Part shown: piece after piece, positions 40,496 through 50,403 of the stretch
How the letters are laid out: every line of letters starts with the position of its first letter
Position numbering within the stretch: position 1 is the stretch's first letter
From: an uncultured Duncaniella sp.
Lineage (GTDB): Bacteria; Bacteroidota; Bacteroidia; Bacteroidales; Muribaculaceae
Length of the DNA: 64,000 nucleotides
Assembly (NCBI GenBank): GCA_910589485.1
Contig: CAJUSW010000005.1
Coordinates: 124,001 to 188,000 of the forward strand
Direction: 5' to 3'
Position numbers and translations under genes: made by a program
The notes under the pieces: model-generated
The model's input: only the letters and a program-made list of their open reading frames with translations
Told to the model about the DNA's origin: nothing
Database searches by the model: none

Positions 40496-42181
40496 TTAGT
40501 TGGGTTGATCAACACCTGTGGGCGACAGGCCGGGTCCTCCACCGGCTGTGTAACCGCGGCTTTCGCCTGTTTTCCACGGCGAAACCCAGAATGAATATAA
40601 TTCACCACCTTTAGTGAGGTTGAAACGGAGTCGTACAGGTCGATTTTTCAATGCGGCAAGACTATCAGAGCCTTTCCATGACACAAGTTGCTTTGTGGAA
40701 TTGAGTTTCTTCATGGCAACTGCATTTTTGTCGGAAAATTCAGGAATAGGGTTACCGTCAGCATCAAGAACTTCGACAGTCATTTCGGCCCCCTTGCTCC
40801 CAAGATCTGCATTAACGAATAGATATTCGCCATCAAACGAGATGGGTTCGGTGGTCAGCGAGCCTTGTTTAGCACCGTTTGTGCCCATCGAGACAAAGCC
40901 GTCCCGGCGAAGCTTGGCAAGACCGGTGGAAGTGTAGCTATCCCACATGATGTCGTTGAGACGACGGCCACTGCAATAGAAATATAGGCTATCACCCACT
41001 ATCAGAGGCACACCGCCAATGCTCTGCATGTTGCCCCAGTTCCAGGCGCCATCGGTAGTGTCATTGGCAAGGAATGGCACATGAGTAGGACGGGAGAAAT
41101 GGAAACCGTCGCGTGAATATCCGAGGCATATCTCATTGCGTTTCTGCACTCCGAGCTTCTCGCATATATTGTTTTCCGGTCCCTGCCATACAGCATACTG
41201 TCCAAGCATGATGCTCTCGTAAGGTATTGCATCGAAATTGTATATTCCGGGATTGACCTCGGGATGGTTGGGATGACGCGGCTCCAGATTATCGGGAGTG
41301 AACCAGTACACCACATTTTTATCGGGGATACCTTTGCGTACACGGTGGGCCATAGACACGAGAGTCTCGGGATCCTTGTTCTCGGAATAGCTCCTTGAAC
41401 GGGAGGACACTTTCGTGCCATAACGCATCGACAGGCACCATACATCCCTGAAAGGATTATAGAAAGCTGATGAGCGGTCATACAGGTCACCCGACTGGGC
41501 AACACCCTCGCTCCAATGTATTCCATCTGGGCTGTATTTCAGAATGAACTGCCAACGGCGGTCGGTGGGACGACGCTCAACGTTGAACATCTTGTAGCGT
41601 TTTGCAGGATCGGTCTCCTTGCGATCGAGCCATATTGTAGCGGCATCGCGGTTAGCTGTATCGACAAGGCAAGTTCCTTTCACAAGTTCAAGCTGAGGTT
41701 TTACCCAATGCTCACCGTCGGTCGATTCGGCGTATCCCGTGTAGAATGTCTGCTTGTCCTGCTTATGGATTGAGCCGGCACCGGCAAGATACCACATCTT
41801 GAATTTACCGTCCTTCTCGTCATACCAGATACCGTCGCTGAACGGTGCGGCATAGGGCGCGCCCTCGGTGGTGTTTTCCCACTCCTCGGTCGGCTCGAGT
41901 ACAGGATTTCCGGGATAGAAGTCGGGGTTATGGTATGTGGGAACAAGGTCGGTCTGCGAAATCAGGAAGTTGTCCACAAACAGCTGACGCCCAACGTTGA
42001 TAGGTATCACTGCCGGTTTGTTTTGCAGATAAGGCACAGGCATCTGTGCGGCCTCAGCCGGCTCGGCGTATCTCGGTGGCCATTGTTCGGGAAGTGTAAT
42101 GCCATTGTAAAGCACTTCTCCCCCGGCCCAGGCAGTCGCCACCGATAGAGTGGCAACTGCGGTAATGATAGATTTTCTCAT
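40496..42181 (-). CDS. Secreted beta-propeller glycosidase-like protein B
   Basis: The 561-residue protein has a signal peptide (to about residue 19) and no lipobox, so it should be periplasmic. It shares the layout of the downstream lipoprotein: VGRQLFVDNFLIS, SDGIWYDEKDGKFKMWY, ESTDGEHWVKP, YSPDGIHW, YSRDGFHFSRP, a C-terminal beta-sandwich and the GYTAGGGPGLSP tail. Conserved acids in the propeller core (for example DNF and SDG segments) could be catalytic. Its partner is on the surface, so the two may act in sequence. No known GH family can be named with confidence. Confidence 0.65.
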   Translation of the reverse strand: MRKSIITAVATLSVATAWAGGEVLYNGITLPEQWPPRYAEPAEAAQMPVPYLQNKPAVIPINVGRQLFVDNFLISQTDLVPTYHNPDFYPGNPVLEPTEEWENTTEGAPYAAPFSDGIWYDEKDGKFKMWYLAGAGSIHKQDKQTFYTGYAESTDGEHWVKPQLELVKGTCLVDTANRDAATIWLDRKETDPAKRYKMFNVERRPTDRRWQFILKYSPDGIHWSEGVAQSGDLYDRSSAFYNPFRDVWCLSMRYGTKVSSRSRSYSENKDPETLVSMAHRVRKGIPDKNVVYWFTPDNLEPRHPNHPEVNPGIYNFDAIPYESIMLGQYAVWQGPENNICEKLGVQKRNEICLGYSRDGFHFSRPTHVPFLANDTTDGAWNWGNMQSIGGVPLIVGDSLYFYCSGRRLNDIMWDSYTSTGLAKLRRDGFVSMGTNGAKQGSLTTEPISFDGEYLFVNADLGSKGAEMTVEVLDADGNPIPEFSDKNAVAMKKLNSTKQLVSWKGSDSLAALKNRPVRLRFNLTKGGELYSFWVSPWKTGESRGYTAGGGPGLSPTGVDQPN

Positions 42182-42190
42182 GTCAGTGTA

Positions 42191-43891
42191 TTAATATCCG
42201 GGGTTTTGTATTGCGTGGGGATTTGACTCCATCTCCTCAATAGGAATAGGAAGCCATTCATGTTTGTTGGGCATGAAGCCTTCAAAATCAGTATCGGAAA
42301 TGAAAGTCTTGAAATTCGGGTCGGTACGTTCCAGTTCCTTGAAACGCTCGGTGAGATCACCCCAGCGGAGCAGGTCATAGAAACGATGCCCCTCGAGCGC
42401 AAACTCAAGCATGCGTTCATGCTTGATCACATCCATATTCACACCTCCGATTTCAGGAAGATTAGCACGATCTCTCACGGTCTGGACAGCATTCTGAGCG
42501 GTCATCGAACCGGCCTTTCCGCCATTCACCACTGCCTCGGCATACATCAACAGTACGTCAGCATATCGGATGTAACGCCAATTGACACCGTGGGCACGGG
42601 GCTGGTTATAGATATATTCCTTAACACCACTGCCTACACCGGTAATCGAGGTGGGATTGTCGTTACGCATGGGGAGTGCGAGATCCATACCTTTGAGGAA
42701 AGCGGCATGATAGACATGTGTGCGAGAGTTGGCTGCAGTCGAGAAATCGCCCGAAGGATACATATCCTCGAAGTGATAGCCACCGGGGCCTTGGAGTCTC
42801 TGGCCGGGACGCAGTTTAATGGATGGATCAAGGTCATTGAAGAACATGGTCGAGAACATGCGGATATCAGTGTAACCGTCCTTGTCAATCGAATTTTTAA
42901 ATTCCTCGTAAAGCCAGTCATGAACCACTCCTTCATAACCCACGCCTGTGCCGGGAAGCATGATGCCACGCGGGTCAAATGCAAGTCCCGAAGTTGCCGT
43001 AGCAGGGTTGAATGCCGCATTCTCGACGTCGCCAAGGAATTGGATCTCAAGAATCGCCTCGTCATTGTTTTCATGTGCCACGTCAAAGTTATGTCCGTAT
43101 TCAACAAGACGATATGTGCCGTAATCACCACGTATCACGCGGTCAAAAGCAGCGGCAGCCTCGTCATAATATGTAGTTGTGGAGTGTCCGTATTTCGGCT
43201 CGATACCGCTGCGGTAAAGATAGCTCTTTCCGAGCATCGCAGCGGCAGAAGCGGCAGTCACGCGTCCGGCCTTGTCCCCCTTCCAATACCCTTTGTCGGG
43301 CAAGAGGGTTTCGGCCATCTGAAAGTCACTGCAAATGAAGTCCCATACTGTCTCGGGATCATTCACCTCACGTACATAATCCTTGGCGTCCTCGGGAGCT
43401 TTGGTTATGAGCGATACATTTCTGTAATTGGTGAGAAGGAAGAAGTGGCAGAATCCACGCCAGAAGTATGCTTCTCCAAGAATGGCGTCACGCTGTTGCT
43501 GATTGGGGAATTGCACGTTGGGTATCTGCTCAATCACAAATGTTGCCTGTGATGCACAGGAATATATGAGACCAAACGGCTGCATGATGGTATAGTAACT
43601 CGAATTGAGCGAACTGCCATACATGCCCGGCTTGCCGTAATCCGAGTTGGATGACGCCTCGTCCGAACGTATAATCATGGTCTTTGATGCCGATGCGCCA
43701 AAGCTACGTTGGGTCTGGATATATCCGTAACATGTCATGATGGCCTCGTCCATTGCCTCGGGTGTGGAGAAATACTCCTTCATACTCGGTTGGGCAGGAT
43801 TTATCGACAAGTCTTCAAACACGCCATTGCAGGCAGTCAGTGCCATGGCTGAAACAAGGCTTAAGGCTATGCCCTTTATCAAAATATTCAT
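42191..43891 (-). CDS. SusD/RagB-type outer-membrane glycan-binding lipoprotein
   Basis: This 566-residue protein has lipobox LTAC21 and SusD TPR-type helices, with RRGFCHFFLLTNYR-like (here WRGFCHFFLLTNYR) and the C-terminal ALEGHRFYDLLRWGDLTERF motif. It binds the incoming glycan over the SusC pore. It follows susC by 11 nt. The call is sure; the glycan is inferred from neighbours (sialylated host or mucin glycan). Confidence 0.95.
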   Translation of the reverse strand: MNILIKGIALSLVSAMALTACNGVFEDLSINPAQPSMKEYFSTPEAMDEAIMTCYGYIQTQRSFGASASKTMIIRSDEASSNSDYGKPGMYGSSLNSSYYTIMQPFGLIYSCASQATFVIEQIPNVQFPNQQQRDAILGEAYFWRGFCHFFLLTNYRNVSLITKAPEDAKDYVREVNDPETVWDFICSDFQMAETLLPDKGYWKGDKAGRVTAASAAAMLGKSYLYRSGIEPKYGHSTTTYYDEAAAAFDRVIRGDYGTYRLVEYGHNFDVAHENNDEAILEIQFLGDVENAAFNPATATSGLAFDPRGIMLPGTGVGYEGVVHDWLYEEFKNSIDKDGYTDIRMFSTMFFNDLDPSIKLRPGQRLQGPGGYHFEDMYPSGDFSTAANSRTHVYHAAFLKGMDLALPMRNDNPTSITGVGSGVKEYIYNQPRAHGVNWRYIRYADVLLMYAEAVVNGGKAGSMTAQNAVQTVRDRANLPEIGGVNMDVIKHERMLEFALEGHRFYDLLRWGDLTERFKELERTDPNFKTFISDTDFEGFMPNKHEWLPIPIEEMESNPHAIQNPGY

Positions 43892-43902
43892 GGTACTAAT
43901 TT

Positions 43903-46890
43903 TTAGAAGTTAATATTGAAACCTACAGTAAAGTTGCGGGTGTTTGGATAGGAATTCTGGTCAACACCACGGGAGAAGAGTGTGTTGGAGCTTACCTCAG
44001 GATCGAAACCCGAATACTTTGTAAGAGTGAAAACATTGGACACGGTGGCATACACGCGAAGTCGTTCCATGTACATCTTCCTTGAGATATTTTCAGGGAG
44101 CGTATATCCGAGCTGCACGTTTTTCAGACGGAAATAATCGCCTTTCTCAACATAAAATGTACTGGGTAGCGAGTTTCCGCCATCGGCATTTGTGACCTTT
44201 GCCACAGGCACGTAGGTATTTGTGTTGTCCTTGGTCCATGAGTTCAACACATCCTCAACCATATTGTTGGCATAGTTGAAGTAGTATTCATACTTGCGGG
44301 CATTGAAGATGTCATTGCCGGCAACACCCTGGAAGAAGAGCGAGAGATCAAAATCGCGGTAGAATACATCAAGATTGATACCGTAGGACAATTTGGGTAT
44401 AGGATTGCCTATGATTACTTTATCGTCGGCTGTGATGCGGCCATTGCCGTCGGTGTCATGGAAGATGAAGTTACCCTCCGAGTCAAAACCGTCGATAGTG
44501 TAACCATAGAATGATCCGATGGGGTCACCGGGACGTGTAATGGTGGCGGCATCATTGAATTTTGAAGAGAACGATCCGGCTGTGATAGGCTGAACATTCT
44601 CACCAAGAGCCAATACCTTATTCTTCAATGTCGAAAGATTTCCGCTGAGATTGAAGCGCAGGTCACGGTTGATACTTCTATGCCAACCTACCATAAACTC
44701 AAATCCGCTGTTTTCGACAGATGCTGTATTCACATAGGGAGTTTCATTAGATGAATTGATCTCAAACACCTGACCTGATGAAAGATTCAGTTTGATGTTG
44801 GCGAGAAGATCAGTGTTTTTCTTGTGATAATAGTTGGCGTGGAATGTAACTTCCTGATTGAACAATCCGAGTTCGATACCTACATCAGTGGTCTTTGATG
44901 TCTCCCACTTAAGATTCTTGGTCTTGAGATAGGCTGCATGACCGTTGCTGAAACGGTTGCCACCGGTGGTATATACAATGGGGCCGAAGGCTATATCATC
45001 AAAGTTGTAGGGCGACAGGAAGTTGGCTCCGAGTTCGCCATAGGATGCAGTGAGCTTGAGATTGCTGACTACTGTCCCTTCAAGGAATTTTTCACGATGG
45101 ATGTTCCAACCCACTGACACTGCGGGGAAGTAACCTGTGCAGTAGTCCTTGTGGAACTTGGATGATTCGTCACGGCGGATAGATGCCGAAAGGAGATATT
45201 TGCCGTCGAAGTCATAGTTGATACGGCCGAAGAATGACAGAAGCGCTGCATTGGTCTCACCGGCTGAGATCTTGCCGTCAAGATTAGAGAAACCGATCAC
45301 GTTGGTCGCACCGAGGTCGTTAATTGTAGAATACGACTGATAACGATAGAATTCACGCATCCATGAGTGACCAATAGTAGCCTGAACGCTGTGTTTGCCG
45401 AATGTTCGGTCAAAGTTGATCACGTTGTCCCATGTGTAATTCGACGAGATATTACGGCTCTCCTCAAGCGAATTGCGGTTGTTGCCATAGTCATCATCGG
45501 GAGTGCCGTCCTCATTCCACATGGCATAATAGATGGGTGTATGTGTGAAACCATGCTTTGAAGTGTAGTTACCGGAGAATGAGGTTGTAAAACGCAATCC
45601 CTTGATAATCTCAACACCTGCGCTGAAACCACCCATTACATCAAAATTGGTAGTGAACTGATTACGGGCATAGAGACCGGCAAACGGGTTATTGCGACGG
45701 GCATTCTCCGACTCTATATAATATTCAGGTCCCCATGAGCTGAAGCGTCCCTGCTCGTCAAGAATAGGTAATGTGGGCATACCTATATTAAATGTCGATG
45801 TGGGAGTGCGCCTTCTCCAAGTGATCTGGACATTCTCGCTTACATAGAAGCGTCCGAAATTCCACGAAGAATTGGTGCGTGCTGTGTACTTTTCAAATTC
45901 CGACTCCTTGATAAGTCCTTTCTGATTGATATAGCCCAAAGAGAAGGCATATGAACCATGGTCGTTGCCTCCTGAGATTGAAGCATCGGCATTGTACATC
46001 GGTGCGTTCTGAGTCCATGCATTCACCCAATCAGTATCTACAGTGGGATAAGTGGGATTTACATTTTCCTCAGCTCGTGTCAGACCTGAATTATCGGAAA
46101 CCATATTGGCAAATTCCCGCCATTGCGAGGCATTGAGGAATTTGGGGGTATTGGCGATTTTCTGGAGTGAGAACGAGAAGTTGGCATCGACTTTCACCCT
46201 ACCCTTCTGACCGTTTTTGGTCGTGATGAGTACTACGCCATTGGCGGCACGTGAGCCGTAGATTGCTGCAGCCGCGCCATCCTTGAGCACCTGCATAGTC
46301 TCGATATCGGCCGGATTAAGTGTAGAGAGACCTCCGTTGGTGAATACTCCATCGACAATGTAGAGAGGTTCGGTAGAAGTGAGCGAGGCAGCACCACGCA
46401 CCACGATGTTGACATCGGCTCCGGCAATACCTCCCTGCTGGAGCACATCGACACCTGCGGCTCGACCTTGCATGGCCGACGCCACATTGGTCACGGGTGC
46501 TTTTGTAAGCTCCTTGCTTGATATGGAAGCGACCGACGATGACATTTTGGAACGGTTCTGAGTTCCATAGCCGATTACAACCACCTCATCGAGCTCGGTG
46601 GTATTTTCCTCGAGTGTCACATCTACATGTGTTTGATCCTTGGCAATGGCTATTTCCTGAGTGTTATAGCCTACATAACTGACAACAATAGTTGTGGGCG
46701 TTACCAACTTGATGGAAAAATTTCCATCAAAGTCAGTGACCGCAGCATTTCCCGGTTGACCTTTTTCCACCACAGACGCTCCGATCAGCGGTTCTCCGGT
46801 AGAGTCGATAACCACACCTGTAAGAGTGGTGGTTTGTGCTGAGACGGCGAGAGCCAGCAGCAGACACAGGCAAGTTAGGACTTGTTTCAT
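43903..46890 (-). CDS. SusC/RagA-type TonB-dependent outer-membrane transporter
   Basis: This 995-residue protein has a signal peptide, a carboxypeptidase-regulatory-like domain (about 22-95, TLTGVVIDSTGEPLIGASVV), a plug domain (SSVASISSKELTKAPVTNVA), and a long beta-barrel ending VGFNINF. It imports glycan fragments using TonB energy. It lies between the epimerase and susD genes. No Sus-type regulator is adjacent; a ROK repressor seems to control the unit. Confidence 0.96.
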   Translation of the reverse strand: MKQVLTCLCLLLALAVSAQTTTLTGVVIDSTGEPLIGASVVEKGQPGNAAVTDFDGNFSIKLVTPTTIVVSYVGYNTQEIAIAKDQTHVDVTLEENTTELDEVVVIGYGTQNRSKMSSSVASISSKELTKAPVTNVASAMQGRAAGVDVLQQGGIAGADVNIVVRGAASLTSTEPLYIVDGVFTNGGLSTLNPADIETMQVLKDGAAAAIYGSRAANGVVLITTKNGQKGRVKVDANFSFSLQKIANTPKFLNASQWREFANMVSDNSGLTRAEENVNPTYPTVDTDWVNAWTQNAPMYNADASISGGNDHGSYAFSLGYINQKGLIKESEFEKYTARTNSSWNFGRFYVSENVQITWRRRTPTSTFNIGMPTLPILDEQGRFSSWGPEYYIESENARRNNPFAGLYARNQFTTNFDVMGGFSAGVEIIKGLRFTTSFSGNYTSKHGFTHTPIYYAMWNEDGTPDDDYGNNRNSLEESRNISSNYTWDNVINFDRTFGKHSVQATIGHSWMREFYRYQSYSTINDLGATNVIGFSNLDGKISAGETNAALLSFFGRINYDFDGKYLLSASIRRDESSKFHKDYCTGYFPAVSVGWNIHREKFLEGTVVSNLKLTASYGELGANFLSPYNFDDIAFGPIVYTTGGNRFSNGHAAYLKTKNLKWETSKTTDVGIELGLFNQEVTFHANYYHKKNTDLLANIKLNLSSGQVFEINSSNETPYVNTASVENSGFEFMVGWHRSINRDLRFNLSGNLSTLKNKVLALGENVQPITAGSFSSKFNDAATITRPGDPIGSFYGYTIDGFDSEGNFIFHDTDGNGRITADDKVIIGNPIPKLSYGINLDVFYRDFDLSLFFQGVAGNDIFNARKYEYYFNYANNMVEDVLNSWTKDNTNTYVPVAKVTNADGGNSLPSTFYVEKGDYFRLKNVQLGYTLPENISRKMYMERLRVYATVSNVFTLTKYSGFDPEVSSNTLFSRGVDQNSYPNTRNFTVGFNINF

Positions 46891-46927
46891 GGTTGGTTTT
46901 TAATTGAGTGATATGATTGGTTTAAGG

Positions 46928-48115
46928 TTATACCTTATCTGCGAGAATCTCATCGCATAGCAATGAGGCTTTTATGAGCATTCTGGGAATGTGGAACGGC
47001 CCTTTGAAAATATTGCCCTTGGCAGGCTGTGCCACCGACCCGTCACGATGGAGATAACCATACCATTCGGGATTCTCCGGATCGGGAAGATGCTTGTACA
47101 TCCATTCATTGGCTTTTTTATGCATATCGAGATATTTCTCGTTACCGGTGGCGATATAAGCATAGAGCGTGGCTATGACTGTCTCACACTGAGGCCACCA
47201 GAATTTCATATCCTGAGAGTAATCCTGTGGCGGAAAGTTGCGGCAATCCTTGAAATTGATAATGCCGCCAAACTCTTCATCCCAGCCCCAGTCCCATGAC
47301 CAGTCAAGTATCTGGGTTGCCATCTCCACGAGTTGCTTGTCCCAATCGCGGTGACGGGCCTCCTCAAGCAGGAACCATGCGGTCTCGATGCAATGACCGG
47401 GATTGATGGTGCGACCACAGCAGGTATCGATAAGTTTTCCTTCCGGGGTGACCATCTCAAGCAGAGCCTTGTATTCGGGATGAATGAACAGTTTCAGATT
47501 CTCAATCGATTCCTCGATCTGCTCGTCAAGCACCGGATCGGAAATCACCTTTCGGATGCTTGCCGCGGTGTTGATGAGAATCATGGTGATCGAGTGGCCG
47601 ATCGCGGGCTGAGTCGGAAGATATTTAGCCGGTAGACAGCCTGGGGTGGCTATGAAACGGCGTATGTCCTTGAAGAGCTTCAATGCTTTCTCTGCATAAG
47701 TCTTATCACCTGATGCCAAAGCGTATTCACTCATGGCAATTGCGGCGAAACACTCCGAGAATACATAACGGCGTTTGCGGAGGGGTGTCCCATCGGCCAT
47801 TACCTCGAAGTACATGCGACCGTCCTCGGGGTCGAAGCAATGGGCTTCGATGAAGTCGATACAGCTTTTCGAGGCCGCCAGCCACTCGGGATTTTTCTCT
47901 ATATTATTATAGGCATAAGCACCTATAAAACCGAACCGGCCCTGAAACCATACCGATTTCGTGGTGTCCATGATATTGCCGGTCCGATCAAGGCACGTAT
48001 ATACGCCTCCATATACATTGTCCATACCCTTTTCCAACCAGAAAGGCATAATGTTGCCTTTCAAGTCGGAGAGGTATTTTTCGGAACATTGTTTCAGATA
48101 TTCCTTGTCAATCAT
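46928..48115 (-). CDS. N-acylglucosamine 2-epimerase (ManNAc to GlcNAc)
   Basis: The 395-residue protein matches the AGE family: an (alpha/alpha)6 barrel with DRTGNIMDTTKSVWFQGRFG, RRYVFSECFAAIAMSEYALA, NPGHCIETAWFLLEEA and KFWWPQCETVIATLYAY. It turns N-acetylmannosamine from the lyase reaction into N-acetylglucosamine, as in Bacteroides fragilis NanE. I start at 48115 (MIDKEYLKQCSE) because the longer frame overlaps nanA's end. It sits 13 nt after the lyase gene. Confidence 0.9.
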   Translation of the reverse strand: MIDKEYLKQCSEKYLSDLKGNIMPFWLEKGMDNVYGGVYTCLDRTGNIMDTTKSVWFQGRFGFIGAYAYNNIEKNPEWLAASKSCIDFIEAHCFDPEDGRMYFEVMADGTPLRKRRYVFSECFAAIAMSEYALASGDKTYAEKALKLFKDIRRFIATPGCLPAKYLPTQPAIGHSITMILINTAASIRKVISDPVLDEQIEESIENLKLFIHPEYKALLEMVTPEGKLIDTCCGRTINPGHCIETAWFLLEEARHRDWDKQLVEMATQILDWSWDWGWDEEFGGIINFKDCRNFPPQDYSQDMKFWWPQCETVIATLYAYIATGNEKYLDMHKKANEWMYKHLPDPENPEWYGYLHRDGSVAQPAKGNIFKGPFHIPRMLIKASLLCDEILADKV

Positions 48116-48128
48116 CTTAATTCTATTT

Positions 48129-49046
48129 TTAGAGTTTGTTGCAACGTTCAAAGAAACCTATAGCCTCAAGTTCGGCTTTCATTGCGGCTTCCTCCTCATC
48201 GGTCATATTGCGGAACGGGGTACGGTTAGGGCCAAGGTCAAGACCTATGAGCTTCATGATACGCTTGCCACCAACAATATTACCGCGGTAGTTGCAGATC
48301 ACATTGATTACAGCCTGCGAGAAATTCTGCTTCTCACGGGCGGTCTCGATATCGCCATTTTCCCAGGCTTCGATTATGCCGGTGAGTTCACGCCCGTTAT
48401 AGTTGGTGGTGCCACCGATGCCGCCCTGTGCACCACCCTGCGCGAGCGAGGGTAGAATAGTCTCGTCCTGTCCGTGGAGCATGTCAAACTTTCCATCCTT
48501 ATAGAGTCGGCACTGGTTGTATTCATAAAGGCTCTCGAACGTATACTTGATACCGGCGAAATTGGGTATGCGACCTTCCACGGCTTTGAGCAGATCGAGC
48601 ATGGGCAGGAACGCTCCGTTGAAAGCCGGTATATGGTAATAGTAGAAAGGCAGGCTGGGCGCTGCTGCGGCAATCTCCTCGCAGTATTTGACGAGCTCCT
48701 CGATACGACCAATTTTGGGGAACGGCGGAGCCATCGAGCCGATGCCCCATGCTCCTATTTTCTCTGCATGGGCTGCCAAGGCCACGCTTTCACGCAGGCA
48801 GCAGCTACCCACATGCACGATGACCTTGAAACCTTCGGGCACTGAAGCGACCCATTTCTCGGCAACCGCCATGCGTTCCTCGGGTGTCAGCATGTAACCT
48901 TCGCCCGATGAACCGTTGATAAACACACCTTTAAGTCCGTTCTTAACGAGCATATCAGCATATGCGGGGATAATGTCGAGGTTGACATCGCCATTGGGAT
49001 GCATCGGGGTGAACGGTGCATCAATTAAGCCTTTGATTTTTTCCAT
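48129..49046 (-). CDS. nanA: N-acetylneuraminate lyase
   Basis: The 305-residue DapA-superfamily protein has the substrate-loop GSSGEGYMLTPEER, the Tyr segment YYYHIPAFNG and the Schiff-base Lys in FAGIKYTFESLYEY, all fitting sialic acid lyase. It splits Neu5Ac into ManNAc and pyruvate in the cytoplasm. It sits between the MFS transporter and the epimerase. 31 nt separate it from the transporter gene. Confidence 0.9.
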   Translation of the reverse strand: MEKIKGLIDAPFTPMHPNGDVNLDIIPAYADMLVKNGLKGVFINGSSGEGYMLTPEERMAVAEKWVASVPEGFKVIVHVGSCCLRESVALAAHAEKIGAWGIGSMAPPFPKIGRIEELVKYCEEIAAAAPSLPFYYYHIPAFNGAFLPMLDLLKAVEGRIPNFAGIKYTFESLYEYNQCRLYKDGKFDMLHGQDETILPSLAQGGAQGGIGGTTNYNGRELTGIIEAWENGDIETAREKQNFSQAVINVICNYRGNIVGGKRIMKLIGLDLGPNRTPFRNMTDEEEAAMKAELEAIGFFERCNKL

Positions 49047-49077
49047 TGTTGTATAATTAAAGTGTTGGGGGGATTGA

Positions 49078-50385
49078 TTATGCGTTAGCTAATTCTAATT
49101 CAGTTGATTCGACATCTTCGTCAGTCTTATTAAGTGTCGTAGGCCTGAGCACAGTAAGCTGAAGGAGCACTGCGATGACCAATGCGGCGGCCATCATGGC
49201 GAAACCAAGGCCCATATTACCCTCAGCTGCCAACGATCCGAGAAAATCGGTAGTAAAGGCTCCGATGAAAAGTCCGCACATGTTCATGAGTCCATAAGCA
49301 GTGCCACGGTTGCGCGATGACACGAACTGGCATAGTATGGGCATGTTGTTTGCATCAAACAATCCGTAACCGAAGCCAAAGAGTACACCGGCACCGACAG
49401 CGGCGAAGATCGAAGCGCCGAATCCCATCATCACAAGCGCCGGGATCATGAGCGTAAGACCGATAGCCGAGGTATAGATGCGGCCCTTAAGATTTTTCTT
49501 TGACCAGTTGTCGGCCATCGGTCCGCCGATCATCACACCAATAAACGAGCTGACGGCGATTGTGATAGTGGCAATGGGGCCGGCTGCAACCATCGAGATA
49601 TTGAGCGATGACGCGAAGAGTTCGGGTAACCAGTTTTTGGTTGACCATCCCGGAATGGAGCAGGATGCGAAGAAAAAGAGTATTGTCCAGAAGGCGATAT
49701 TGCCGAGCAACATACCAAATGACATCCTGATACTGCGGATGCCTGCTGCGATGGTCTGACCCAATGGCAATTTCGCCTCGACAAGTTGCTCTGCTGACTC
49801 TGATGTACGTTTTTCATATAAGAATACCACGAGGATAAAGCCATATATTATACCTATTATTCCAAACCAATGGAATGTAGCCTGCCAGGAGAGCTGTTCG
49901 GCAACGAATGCACCGAAACCACCCACGGCCTGCCCCATATAGAGTCCGGTCATGTGGATGCCTATCGCAAGACTCAGCTGTTTGCCTGTGAAGTAATCGG
50001 CTATGAGCGAGAGAGCAGCTGGAATATAAAGAGCCTCACTGACACCCATGATGGCACGAAGAGCATAAACCTCATTGAATGTGGTGGCATAGCCAAGAAG
50101 GAGAGTGACCGTTGACCATACCAACAGAGATATGACTATGAGCCACTTGCGGTTCACACGGTCAGCGACAATACCGGACACAGGGCTACAGAACCCATAT
50201 ATCCACATGAACGCTGCCATTACCTTGCCAAACATGATGGTCGATTCCAGATCGGTGATGTCGGCAGCCATTGATGCTCTCATGGTTGAAAGCATCTGAC
50301 GATCCATGTAGTTGAGGAGTGCCACTACCCATAGCAAACCCACAACTAACCAGGGATACCATTTCTTTGCTTTTAATGATTTCAT
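49078..50385 (-). CDS. MFS transporter, probable sialic acid permease
   Basis: This 435-residue protein has 12 membrane helices and an MFS loop GIVADRVNRKWLIVIS; it resembles ACS-type sugar-acid carriers and NanT-like permeases. Its place with nanA, epimerase and YhcH makes sialic acid the likely substrate in the inner membrane. Position in the operon: second. A sugar acid related to Neu5Ac cannot be excluded. Confidence 0.85.
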   Translation of the reverse strand: MKSLKAKKWYPWLVVGLLWVVALLNYMDRQMLSTMRASMAADITDLESTIMFGKVMAAFMWIYGFCSPVSGIVADRVNRKWLIVISLLVWSTVTLLLGYATTFNEVYALRAIMGVSEALYIPAALSLIADYFTGKQLSLAIGIHMTGLYMGQAVGGFGAFVAEQLSWQATFHWFGIIGIIYGFILVVFLYEKRTSESAEQLVEAKLPLGQTIAAGIRSIRMSFGMLLGNIAFWTILFFFASCSIPGWSTKNWLPELFASSLNISMVAAGPIATITIAVSSFIGVMIGGPMADNWSKKNLKGRIYTSAIGLTLMIPALVMMGFGASIFAAVGAGVLFGFGYGLFDANNMPILCQFVSSRNRGTAYGLMNMCGLFIGAFTTDFLGSLAAEGNMGLGFAMMAAALVIAVLLQLTVLRPTTLNKTDEDVESTELELANA

Positions 50386-50403
50386 GGTACGAAATTTAAG
50401 GGG

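Noticed and set aside
38808..42181. Assignment of the two propeller proteins to GH33 sialidase
   Set aside because: Some S-x-D-G-x-x-W motifs resemble Asp boxes, but no FRIP motif or clear arginine triad is seen, so I leave the family open.
42260..43552. A 430-codon plus-strand frame
   Set aside because: It is antisense to the strongly recognised susD gene and arises from its codon use.
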